A stretch of DNA of 11,345 nt, from positions 1 through 11,345 of the forward strand of contig JAZNUG010000106.1 of the NCBI GenBank assembly GCA_045592165.1. The letters are read 5' to 3'. Positions 6,408 to 11,345 of the stretch are shown piece after piece. This stretch comes from SFEL01 sp045592165. GTDB lineage: Bacteria > Bacillota > Clostridia > Christensenellales > CAG-138. The notes beneath the pieces are model-generated. The model made no database searches. It had not been told where the DNA came from and worked only from the letters and a program-made list of their open reading frames with translations. The first letter of the stretch is position 1. Every line of letters begins with the position of its first letter. Both the position numbers and the translations under genes were made by a program.

Positions 6408-7691
6408 CTAGCCGGCGATTTCAGCCTGGAGAGCATCCAGCAGCTCCTGAGCGTCGCCGCCCAGCAGTACGTTCTGCTGTACATCGATAACGCCCTGCTT
6501 TACATCGGCCCATTCTGCCTTAGCAGTGGGATAGAACTGGGCGGAACCTACAACATCCAGCCAAGCAGCTGCGTCGGGGTTAGCAGCAACCATGATCTCA
6601 CCACCGGTGGAGGTAGCGGGCAGGAAGTCTTCCATCATTACCCACTCGGAGTAGGGCTCGTCATCATAGAAAGCGTCGATGAATACCTTTACAGCTTCCA
6701 GCTCAGCCTCGGTGTAGCCGTTGTCGAAGCACATGAAGCGGTCCATAACGCCTACGGAAGAGGTTGCCTTACCCTCGTTGGCGGGGATAGCAGCACCGCC
6801 GAAGTTGATGGGGTTCTCGGAAGAAGCGCAGTAGGTGGAGATCTGGTTGGGGCCGATCATCATTGCCAGCTTGCCGGCAGCGAAGAGCTCCTGGAGATCG
6901 TAACGGGTCTCGGTGGCGGGGTCGGTGTTGGTGAGCTCAGCAGCTACCAGACCGGTGCTGAACTTAACAGCTTCTACGTTCTCAGCGGAGTTCAGGGTCC
7001 AGTTGCCATCGGCGTCTACGAAGCCGCCGCCGTTGGTCCATGCATAGTAAGCGAAGCAAGCCTGACCTTCGTCGGTGGTCATGTCAATGCCCCAGGGATA
7101 GAGGGAAGCATCGTAAGCCTTGATGGCTTCGCAGGCAGCCTGCAGCTCAGCCCAGGTGGTGGGAACTTCTACGCCGGCAGCAGCCAGGATGTCAGCGTTG
7201 TAGTACATAGCACGGGCGGAAGCCAGGTCGGGTACTGCCCATACGGTGCCGTCAACAACGGACTGCTCCAGGAATGCAGGATAGAACTTTGCATAGGTCT
7301 CTTCGGATACCCACTCGGAAGCGGGGAGGAGGAGATCGTCAGCAACGTAATCGGCGAATACGTCGATGTTCAGAAGGTCGGGAGCGTCGCCGTTGGCGAT
7401 GCGGGTGTTAACAACGGTGTAGATGTCGTTCCAGGATACAACGTCAACTACCAGGTTGATGTTCTCGTTGGCAGCGTTGAACTTCTCAACGAAGTCAGCC
7501 CACCAGGCGGGGGTGTTGGGGCCGTACTGAGCTGCGATAACCTTCAGCTCTACCTTCTCAGCGGCGGCTTCGGGAGCGGCTTCTTCAGCAGCCTCGGGAG
7601 CGGGGGCAGCTTCCTCAGCGGCGGGAGCGGCGCAGGCCACGAGGGACAGAGCCATAACGAGAGTCAGCAGCAGTGCAAAAAACTTCTTCAT
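6408..7691 (-). CDS. Extracellular sugar-binding lipoprotein of the CUT1 ABC importer
   Basis: The 427-residue protein starts with a lipoprotein signal peptide: KK, a hydrophobic run, and the lipobox LVAC with the lipidated cysteine at residue 20. Residues 21-46 form an Ala/Pro/Glu-rich linker that would hold the binding domain off the membrane. The mature domain has the family 1 solute-binding layout, with FVEKFNAANENINL near 67-80, ANGDAPDLLNIDVF at about 98-111, and several aromatic residues (WAVPD, WTNGGGF) suited to sugar stacking. AAAGGAG (complement of 7699-7705) lies 7 nt before the ATG. It leads the transporter operon, under its own promoter near 7829 and possibly under control of the adjacent PocR-AraC regulator. 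The ligand is probably an oligosaccharide, perhaps one containing a HexNAc, judging from the kinase operon next door. Confidence 0.95.
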   Translation of the reverse strand: MKKFFALLLTLVMALSLVACAAPAAEEAAPAPEAAEEAAPEAAAEKVELKVIAAQYGPNTPAWWADFVEKFNAANENINLVVDVVSWNDIYTVVNTRIANGDAPDLLNIDVFADYVADDLLLPASEWVSEETYAKFYPAFLEQSVVDGTVWAVPDLASARAMYYNADILAAAGVEVPTTWAELQAACEAIKAYDASLYPWGIDMTTDEGQACFAYYAWTNGGGFVDADGNWTLNSAENVEAVKFSTGLVAAELTNTDPATETRYDLQELFAAGKLAMMIGPNQISTYCASSENPINFGGAAIPANEGKATSSVGVMDRFMCFDNGYTEAELEAVKVFIDAFYDDEPYSEWVMMEDFLPATSTGGEIMVAANPDAAAWLDVVGSAQFYPTAKAEWADVKQGVIDVQQNVLLGGDAQELLDALQAEIAG

Positions 7692-7740
7692 TTGGTTTCT
7701 CCTTTTTAGATTTTGTTTTGAAAGAAAATCTTTCTATTTG

Positions 7741-7754
7741 TGAAAGCGCATACG
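7741..7754 (+). promoter_or_regulatory. cre-like catabolite operator in the binding-protein leader
   Basis: TGAAAGCGCATACG matches 12 of 14 positions of the Gram-positive cre consensus TGWAARCGYTWNCW. It overlaps the small palindrome AGCGC-ATAC-GCGCT (7745-7758). It lies about 70 nt downstream of the expected start point, where CcpA can act as a roadblock. A LacI-family operator is an alternative reading. Confidence 0.4.
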
Positions 7755-7757
7755 CGC

Positions 7758-7799
7758 TATGCACACGGGATGAAAGGAAATAAAAAATCAATGTGCATA
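7758..7799. promoter_or_regulatory. Inverted octamer TATGCACA / TGTGCATA in the binding-protein leader
   Basis: TATGCACA (7758-7765) and its exact inverse TGTGCATA (7792-7799) are 26 bp apart. The same octamer occurs once more at 8958-8965, upstream of the regulator gene. It could be an operator or a stem in the leader RNA. Confidence 0.4.
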
Positions 7800-7802
7800 A
7801 GG

Positions 7803-7824
7803 AAAAAAAGCACCTTGTTGCTTT
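7803..7824 (-). terminator. Weak terminator-like hairpin after the regulator gene
   Basis: On the minus strand, AAAGCA (7824-7819) pairs with TGCTTT (7812-7807), with one more C-G pair around loop AAG and a bulged A, and the right arm continues into seven T residues. The stem is short and A/T-rich. It sits at the predicted start point of the binding-protein promoter, so it would serve only transcripts coming from the regulator gene. Confidence 0.35.
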
Positions 7825-7828
7825 ACTT

Positions 7829-7834
7829 ATTATA
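7829..7834 (-). promoter_or_regulatory. -10 box of the probable binding-protein promoter
   Basis: A perfect TATAAT reads leftward at 7834-7829. The hexamer 17 bp upstream (TTATTT) is a poor -35 element, which fits a promoter that needs an activator such as the adjacent AraC-type protein. The leader would be about 130 nt. Confidence 0.5.
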
Positions 7835-7869
7835 TTACTTATAGCTGCTTCAAATAAATAGAAAAGGAA

Positions 7870-7905
7870 GTACGAAAAATAGTAAAATCGTACGTTGTGC
7901 GAAAA
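7870..7905 (-). promoter_or_regulatory. Candidate activator site: direct repeat TTTTCGYAC
   Basis: TTTTCGCAC (7905-7897) and TTTTCGTAC (7878-7870) are direct repeats 27 bp apart on the minus strand, and GTACGA (7870-7875)/TCGTAC (7888-7893) is an inverted pair in the same place. They lie 36-71 bp upstream of the TATAAT, where AraC-family activators usually bind direct repeats. Binding is inferred. Confidence 0.35.
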
Positions 7906-7947
7906 TAAATACAAAAATCAGCGGAAAATTTACGGATTTGGATTATT

Positions 7948-8793
7948 TTAAACGTTTGGACGCATTGACTTGCGGTATGCGCTGGGAGTAGTGCCGGCAA
8001 AGGAGCGGAATATCTTGGAAAAATAGTTGTAGTCGTTGATGCCCACGCTCTCGGCAACCTCGGCTATGGGCAGGTTTGTCTGGGAAAGAAGGGTCTTTGC
8101 CGCCTCAACCCTGCGCTGGGCGATAAGGTAGGTAAGGGTCTTGCCGCCGGAAAGCTCCTTGGCAAGGCTGCAGAGCTTGGTGCGGCCGATGTTGAGCTGG
8201 GCGGATATGGAGGACAGGGACAGCTTTTCCATATAGTGCTGATCCAGAAAGGTTTCAAGAAGCTGCAGCTCGGTGCGGGCGATGGTATGAATCATACCCT
8301 CTTTCATAATGTAGGTGGCCATGGCCTTGAGCATATCCGCAAAGGCCTCCACCTCCTGCTTGGTATACTGGCGGAACCGGAGAAACTGCTGATGCAGGGC
8401 TTCCTTATCCCCCTTGTACCAATCCAGCGTGGCAAGGGTGTTTTTCCACTGGCGCTCCACAGGGGTGGTATCAAGATACTGGCCGAAGGCAAGATAGGCA
8501 AGGGTCTGCTTGCCGGAGGTAATGGGGATCATGGCCTCGCATATGCCGGCATGGCAGCGGTAATAGATAACGTCGCCGTGTTTTTCGCAGCGCTTGACAG
8601 CGCGTGCATCGCATTTGAGGCAGCGCTGATGGCCCTCGGGGAAGCTGTTCATGGTGGTGCAGAAAGGCAGATGCCAGTCATCAAGGCATATATCATTACC
8701 ATCCACATCCAGAATGTTGGCGCGGATACCGGTGAGGGTGTATAGGTTTGTGATCAGGCGAAGCAGTTCGTCGGTGTTGAAGTAGATATTCAT
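7948..8793 (-). CDS. AraC-family regulator with N-terminal PocR sensory domain
   Basis: The 281-residue protein has an N-terminal ligand-sensing half and a C-terminal DNA-binding half. Residues about 5-160 look like a PocR domain: C45, C58-x2-C61, C69 and C80-H-A-G-x-C85-E, then PI...G and the FGQ at 103-105. About 185-281 is an AraC double helix-turn-helix, with LSLSSISAQLNIGRTKLCSL in the first and LPIAEVAESVGINDYNYFSK in the second, followed by the conserved F-R-x-F-x-G-x-T-P-x-x-Y-R. The ATG at 8793 has GAGG 6 nt upstream; the longer frame from a GTG at 8862 has no ribosome site and would overlap the promoter. It lies directly upstream of the sugar importer in the same direction and probably activates it. 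PocR proteins sense small ligands such as hydrocarbon-derived or sugar-like compounds; the ligand here is unknown. Confidence 0.93.
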   Translation of the reverse strand: MNIYFNTDELLRLITNLYTLTGIRANILDVDGNDICLDDWHLPFCTTMNSFPEGHQRCLKCDARAVKRCEKHGDVIYYRCHAGICEAMIPITSGKQTLAYLAFGQYLDTTPVERQWKNTLATLDWYKGDKEALHQQFLRFRQYTKQEVEAFADMLKAMATYIMKEGMIHTIARTELQLLETFLDQHYMEKLSLSSISAQLNIGRTKLCSLAKELSGGKTLTYLIAQRRVEAAKTLLSQTNLPIAEVAESVGINDYNYFSKIFRSFAGTTPSAYRKSMRPNV

Positions 8794-8839
8794 AGGCAGC
8801 CTCGGATGCGGAGGGTGATAATGAAACAAAATGCGACCT

Positions 8840-8848
8840 ATTGTATCA
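8840..8848 (-). promoter_or_regulatory. Extended -10 promoter of the regulator gene
   Basis: TGATACAAT on the minus strand (8848-8840) fits TG-n-TAnnnT. The start point near 8833 leaves a leader of about 40 nt before the ATG at 8793. No clear -35 hexamer is visible. Confidence 0.45.
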
Positions 8849-8876
8849 AAAGTGGGACACACAGGTTAAAAAGTTT

Positions 8877-8894
8877 CGGTAACGATACCGGTAT
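8877..8894. promoter_or_regulatory. Overlapping palindromes upstream of the regulator promoter
   Basis: CGGTA-ACGA-TACCG (8877-8890) overlaps the perfect 10-bp palindrome ATACCGGTAT (8885-8894). The block lies about 44-61 bp upstream of the expected start point, a typical activator or autoregulatory position. The binding protein is unknown. Confidence 0.4.
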
Positions 8895-8908
8895 GCCTGT
8901 ATTTTACA

Positions 8909-8973
8909 CCCTTTTTGAAAAAAATAAAAGGGAAAAAAGTTCGAAAATGAACTTGAATATGCACAAACGTGCA
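8909..8973. promoter_or_regulatory. Cluster of small inverted repeats upstream of the regulator gene
   Basis: Three short inverted repeats occur in a row: CCCTTTT/AAAAGGG (8909-8915/8926-8932), AAGTTC/GAACTT (8937-8942/8949-8954) and TGCAC/GTGCA (8960-8964/8969-8973). The last overlaps TATGCACA (8958-8965). They may be operators; the stretch 8974-9025 shows nothing further. Confidence 0.3.
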
Positions 8974-9025
8974 AAAAAGCGCGAATAATTCCATTTAAAG
9001 CAGAAAATCCTCCGGCAGATATAAA

Positions 9026-9056
9026 GAAAAAACAGGAAAGACTTGCTCTCCTGTTT
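9026..9056 (-). terminator. Rho-independent terminator of the galE-nucleotidyltransferase-kinase operon
   Basis: On the minus strand AAACAGGAGAG (9056-9046) pairs with CTTTCCTGTTT (9040-9030), 11 bp with one G-U, around loop CAAGT, and is followed by a T run to 9026. It begins 24 nt after the kinase stop codon, so the kinase operon and the regulator gene are separate transcription units. Confidence 0.9.
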
Positions 9057-9079
9057 AAAAGTTGCTTAAATTTTGTTAA

Positions 9080-10192
9080 TTACTTTCTGTATTTGGAAAT
9101 GATGGAATTCATCTCATCCCAGTGTGCTTCCATATCTGCAACCAGCTTGAACTGGGTGCGGCAGCGGTCCAGATTCTGGCCGTCCCGGTGGGTGCGGAAA
9201 TAGGTATCGCCGACAAGATAGTCGGTAAGGAAGCGCATGCCGCATTCAAGGGTCATCAGCTTTGCGCCCCAGGGCAGATACTCAAGCTCGGCATCCGTGA
9301 GGGTATCGCCTGCGCCCTCCAGGAAGGCGGCGGCATAGGCATCGAACAGGTCCAGGTCGATGAATACCTTGGAAAGGTCCTGCTCATCCTCTGCGCAGCG
9401 GTTTGCGCCGAAGCGGATGGAATCGCCGAAGTCATTGATGGACAGGCCGGGCATTACGGTATCCAGGTCGATTACGCAGATGCCTTCTCCGGTGCGCTTA
9501 TCGATAAGGACGTTGTTCAGCTTGGTGTCGTTATGGGTAACGCGGAGGGGCAGTATGCCCTCCCTGAGAGCCTGCAGCGCAACGGAGCAGTCAGCCTCAT
9601 GGGCCTTTACGAACTCTATCTCGGGGCCGCAGAACTTTGCCCTGTCCAGAACGTCCGCATCCAGAGCAGCCTTGAACTTTGCAAGGCGGTCCTCGGTATC
9701 GTGGAAGTTGGGGATGGTTTCAAAGAGAGTATCGGCGGGATAGCCGTCCAGCATGCGCTGGAACCTGCCGAAAGCCCGGCCGGAAGCGGCAAACAACTCG
9801 GGGGTATCGGCAGTCTGATAGCAGTAGATATCCTTGATGAAGGGATATACGCGCCATGCGCCGCCTTCGCTGTCGGTGTAATAGGGTTCGCCGTTTTTGG
9901 GGCGGAGAACTTCCATAGCCTCGCGGCTGCGGTCGCCGCCGGCTTCGGTGATCTTTTTGCCCAGGTATTCGGTTACGCCGATGATGTTGCTCATCAGCTG
10001 ATCCGGGCGCTTGAAAGCGGCGGAGCTCATGCGCTGAAGTATGAAGGCCTCGCAGCTGTCATCCACGGGCTGGGTATGTACGCAGAAGGTGTCGTTGATA
10101 TGGCCGTGGCCAAAGCGGGCAGCACCCACTACGGGATGACCGAAGTCATATGCTTCCAGTACTTCATTAAGAAGGGTTTCGGCAGCGGACAT
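9080..10192 (-). CDS. nahK: N-acetylhexosamine 1-kinase-like phosphotransferase (NahK/LnpB-like)
   Basis: The 370-residue protein belongs to the aminoglycoside/choline-kinase-like phosphotransferase family and most resembles NahK, which phosphorylates GlcNAc or GalNAc at the anomeric carbon with ATP. Visible motifs are the ATP-loop stretch FGHGHINDTF (27-36), the catalytic HNDTKLNN (220-227, base D222), the metal-binding IDLDTVMPG (241-249) and NDFGDSIRFGA (253-263). The length is close to that of bifidobacterial NahK (about 359). GGGAGGAG (complement of 10200-10207) stands 7 nt before the ATG, and only 1 nt separates it from the nucleotidyltransferase stop. Its neighbours use exactly its expected product, a sugar 1-phosphate. 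A related kinase with another sugar or homoserine-like substrate cannot be excluded. Confidence 0.85.
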   Translation of the reverse strand: MSAAETLLNEVLEAYDFGHPVVGAARFGHGHINDTFCVHTQPVDDSCEAFILQRMSSAAFKRPDQLMSNIIGVTEYLGKKITEAGGDRSREAMEVLRPKNGEPYYTDSEGGAWRVYPFIKDIYCYQTADTPELFAASGRAFGRFQRMLDGYPADTLFETIPNFHDTEDRLAKFKAALDADVLDRAKFCGPEIEFVKAHEADCSVALQALREGILPLRVTHNDTKLNNVLIDKRTGEGICVIDLDTVMPGLSINDFGDSIRFGANRCAEDEQDLSKVFIDLDLFDAYAAAFLEGAGDTLTDAELEYLPWGAKLMTLECGMRFLTDYLVGDTYFRTHRDGQNLDRCRTQFKLVADMEAHWDEMNSIISKYRK

Positions 10193-10193
10193 G

Positions 10194-11123
10194 TTATTTC
10201 TCCTCCCAAAGGTTTTCGGGGTATACGCCTGCGGCGGTCTTTTCTGCTATAGCGGCCACAACCACGGGCTTGTCTGCCTGATAGGTTACGCCGTACCATT
10301 TATCCTCGCTCTTCAGAACCTTGGAGCGGGCCTTGCCGCTCTGGATGAGGGAGCTGATTACGCTGGGCAGGAAGTATTCGCCCTTGAGGGGGTTCTCTGC
10401 AATTGCCTTATCAAGGAAGGCGGGCAGGCCGGCCCATGCTTCATCCATAAAGCTCTTGGTAAGGCCCCACATATTCATGGAAACGATGGTGCTGCCGGGG
10501 AGAGCGGTCCAGGTTGCGCCGTCGTCCTCGGTGAAGCGGGCATCCGCGCCGTCCTTTTCGATGCGGGTGCGCTCGGTAACGGTTACCAGATAGTTGTTCT
10601 CATCCTCTACGCATACGCCGCGGGCAACGTGGCCGTGCTCTGTAACGGTATTGCCAAGGAGATAGCCCACCATTGCGTATTCATAGCAATCGGGGGTATC
10701 GGGATTATTGCTGAGGTAATCGTAAATGGTCTTGAATGCCTGGGGGCCGTAGTAGTCATCGGCATTGATGATGGCGAAGGGGCCGTCTACGATATTGCGG
10801 GCGGCAAGGGCTGCATGGGCAGTACCCCAGGGCTTTACACGGCCTTCCGGAACGGCATAGCCTTCGGGCAGGTCGGTGAGCTCCTGATAGGCATAGCGCA
10901 CGTCAATAACCTTGGAAAGCCTGTCGCCGATGGCTTCCTTGAACATCTCTTCTATTTCGCGCTTGATGATGAATACAACGGTTTCAAAACCGGCGCGGCG
11001 TGCATCGTAAATGGAATAATCGATAATCAGCTGACCGTTTGCTCCAACGGGGTCGATCTGCTTGAGGCCGCCGTAACGGCTGCCCATTCCCGCTGCCATA
11101 ACTACCAATACAGGCTTGTTCAT
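10194..11123 (-). CDS. Sugar-1-phosphate nucleotidyltransferase (NTP_transferase fold), probably UTP-dependent
   Basis: The 309-residue cytoplasmic enzyme has the nucleotidyltransferase signature MAAGMGSRYGGLKQIDPVG (9-27), with R16 and K21 in the expected triphosphate-binding positions. GTAHA (100-104) and the metal-binding NADDYYG (120-126) follow as in the GalU/GlmU-like fold. The Rossmann-like first strand starts at residue 5, which fits a start at the ATG with GAAGGGAG (complement of 11130-11137) 6 nt upstream. It stands between galE and the kinase gene, so it should join the kinase's sugar 1-phosphate to a nucleotide, giving a UDP-sugar that GalE can epimerise. Whether it prefers UTP and a HexNAc-1-phosphate or Glc-1-phosphate is inferred. 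It is not a GalT-type transferase: no GalT HPH motif is seen. Confidence 0.88.
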   Translation of the reverse strand: MNKPVLVVMAAGMGSRYGGLKQIDPVGANGQLIIDYSIYDARRAGFETVVFIIKREIEEMFKEAIGDRLSKVIDVRYAYQELTDLPEGYAVPEGRVKPWGTAHAALAARNIVDGPFAIINADDYYGPQAFKTIYDYLSNNPDTPDCYEYAMVGYLLGNTVTEHGHVARGVCVEDENNYLVTVTERTRIEKDGADARFTEDDGATWTALPGSTIVSMNMWGLTKSFMDEAWAGLPAFLDKAIAENPLKGEYFLPSVISSLIQSGKARSKVLKSEDKWYGVTYQADKPVVVAAIAEKTAAGVYPENLWEEK

Positions 11124-11168
11124 TGATTTCTCCCTTCAATATCCTAAAAAGTAAAGTTGAGTACAGGG

Positions 11169-11345
11169 TTAGCTCTTGTAGCCGTTGGGGTTGGTGGACT
11201 GCCACTTCCAGCTGGAAGCGCACATTTCCTCTATGCCAAGCTCTGCCTTCCAGCCCATCTCGATGAGGGCCTTCTTGGGATCTGCATAGCACTCGGCGAT
11301 ATCGCCGCTGCGGCGGGGGTCAACCACATAGGGCAGTTCCTTGCC
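11169..11345 (-). CDS. galE: UDP-glucose (UDP-HexNAc) 4-epimerase, C-terminal end only
   Basis: Only the last 58 residues are in the window, from GKELPYVVDPRRSGDIAECY to NPNGYKS and TAA. The R-R-x-G-D-I-A-E-C-Y-A-D-P-x-K-A pattern, then LGW-like MGWKAE and the closing W-x-W-Q...NPNGY, are the standard GalE C-terminus. GalE interconverts UDP-Gal and UDP-Glc, and in some forms UDP-GalNAc and UDP-GlcNAc; the residues that decide this are outside the window. The nucleotidyltransferase gene follows after 45 nt without a terminator, so they are probably cotranscribed. The start and the rest of the operon lie beyond base 11345. Confidence 0.92.
   Translation of the reverse strand, partial: GKELPYVVDPRRSGDIAECYADPKKALIEMGWKAELGIEEMCASSWKWQSTNPNGYKS

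Noticed and set aside
8794..8862. Longer regulator start at GTG 8862
   Set aside because: No ribosome binding site precedes it, the extension is not PocR-like, and it overlaps the predicted -10 box at 8840-8848. The ATG at 8793 has GAGG at the right distance.
9122..10252. 376-codon plus-strand open frame opposite the kinase gene
   Set aside because: It mirrors the kinase codon by codon, has no family motifs or ribosome binding site, and the minus-strand protein has clear NahK motifs. GC-rich third positions make such antisense frames common.
10191..11126. 311-codon plus-strand open frame opposite the nucleotidyltransferase gene
   Set aside because: The opposite strand encodes a protein with the full nucleotidyltransferase signature; the plus frame shows no recognisable domain.

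Overview
The window looks like a chromosomal segment of an anaerobic gut Firmicute, most likely class Clostridia. This rests on strong AGGAGG-type ribosome binding sites, short A/T-tailed terminators, a CUT1 sugar ABC transporter without its own ATPase, a PocR-AraC regulator, a lipoprotein binding protein with an Ala/Glu/Pro linker, and a possible glycine/betaine-reductase-like gene at the left edge. The genus cannot be fixed from the sequence. No rRNA, tRNA, CRISPR array or transposase gene is visible.

Layout. Bases 1-165 (+) hold the 3' end of a gene, closed by a UUCG-loop terminator. Bases 206-764 are non-coding and dense in inverted repeats. An MFS transporter (811-1959, +) follows and converges on a two-gene minus-strand operon: an MFS_1-like transporter (2888-4099) and an aldose-1-epimerase-like protein (2040-2891). 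These two overlap by 4 nt and share a good promoter at 4129-4157. A 229-bp element made of two inverted, self-folding purine/pyrimidine hairpins lies at 4175-4403. Next, all on the minus strand, is a carbohydrate ABC importer: binding protein (6408-7691), permease 1 (5355-6239) and permease 2 (4480-5352). Two stem-loops separate the binding protein from the permeases, and a terminator closes the unit. Upstream is the PocR-AraC regulator (7948-8793). The right end is another minus-strand operon: galE (3' end only), a sugar-1-phosphate nucleotidyltransferase and an N-acetylhexosamine 1-kinase-like protein, ending in a terminator at 9026-9056.

How they fit together. Kinase, nucleotidyltransferase and GalE form a coherent route from a free N-acetylhexosamine (GlcNAc or GalNAc) to a UDP-sugar and its C4 epimer. 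This resembles the lacto-N-biose/galacto-N-biose pathway of bifidobacteria, but with a UTP-type nucleotidyltransferase where bifidobacteria use a GalT-like enzyme. The ABC importer and its regulator sit next to it and probably supply the sugar, perhaps a mucin- or milk-glycan-derived disaccharide. The mutarotase and MFS transporter would serve sugar handling more generally. The substrate assignment is inference; a GH112 phosphorylase gene just beyond base 11345 would be the strongest support.

The less ordinary material is in the gaps between genes: a hairpin-rich block at 206-520 whose mismatches become G-U pairs in minus-strand RNA, the double-hairpin element at 4175-4403, a 75-bp tiered hairpin at 6267-6341, and an octamer (TATGCACA) shared by the upstream regions of the regulator and the binding-protein gene.
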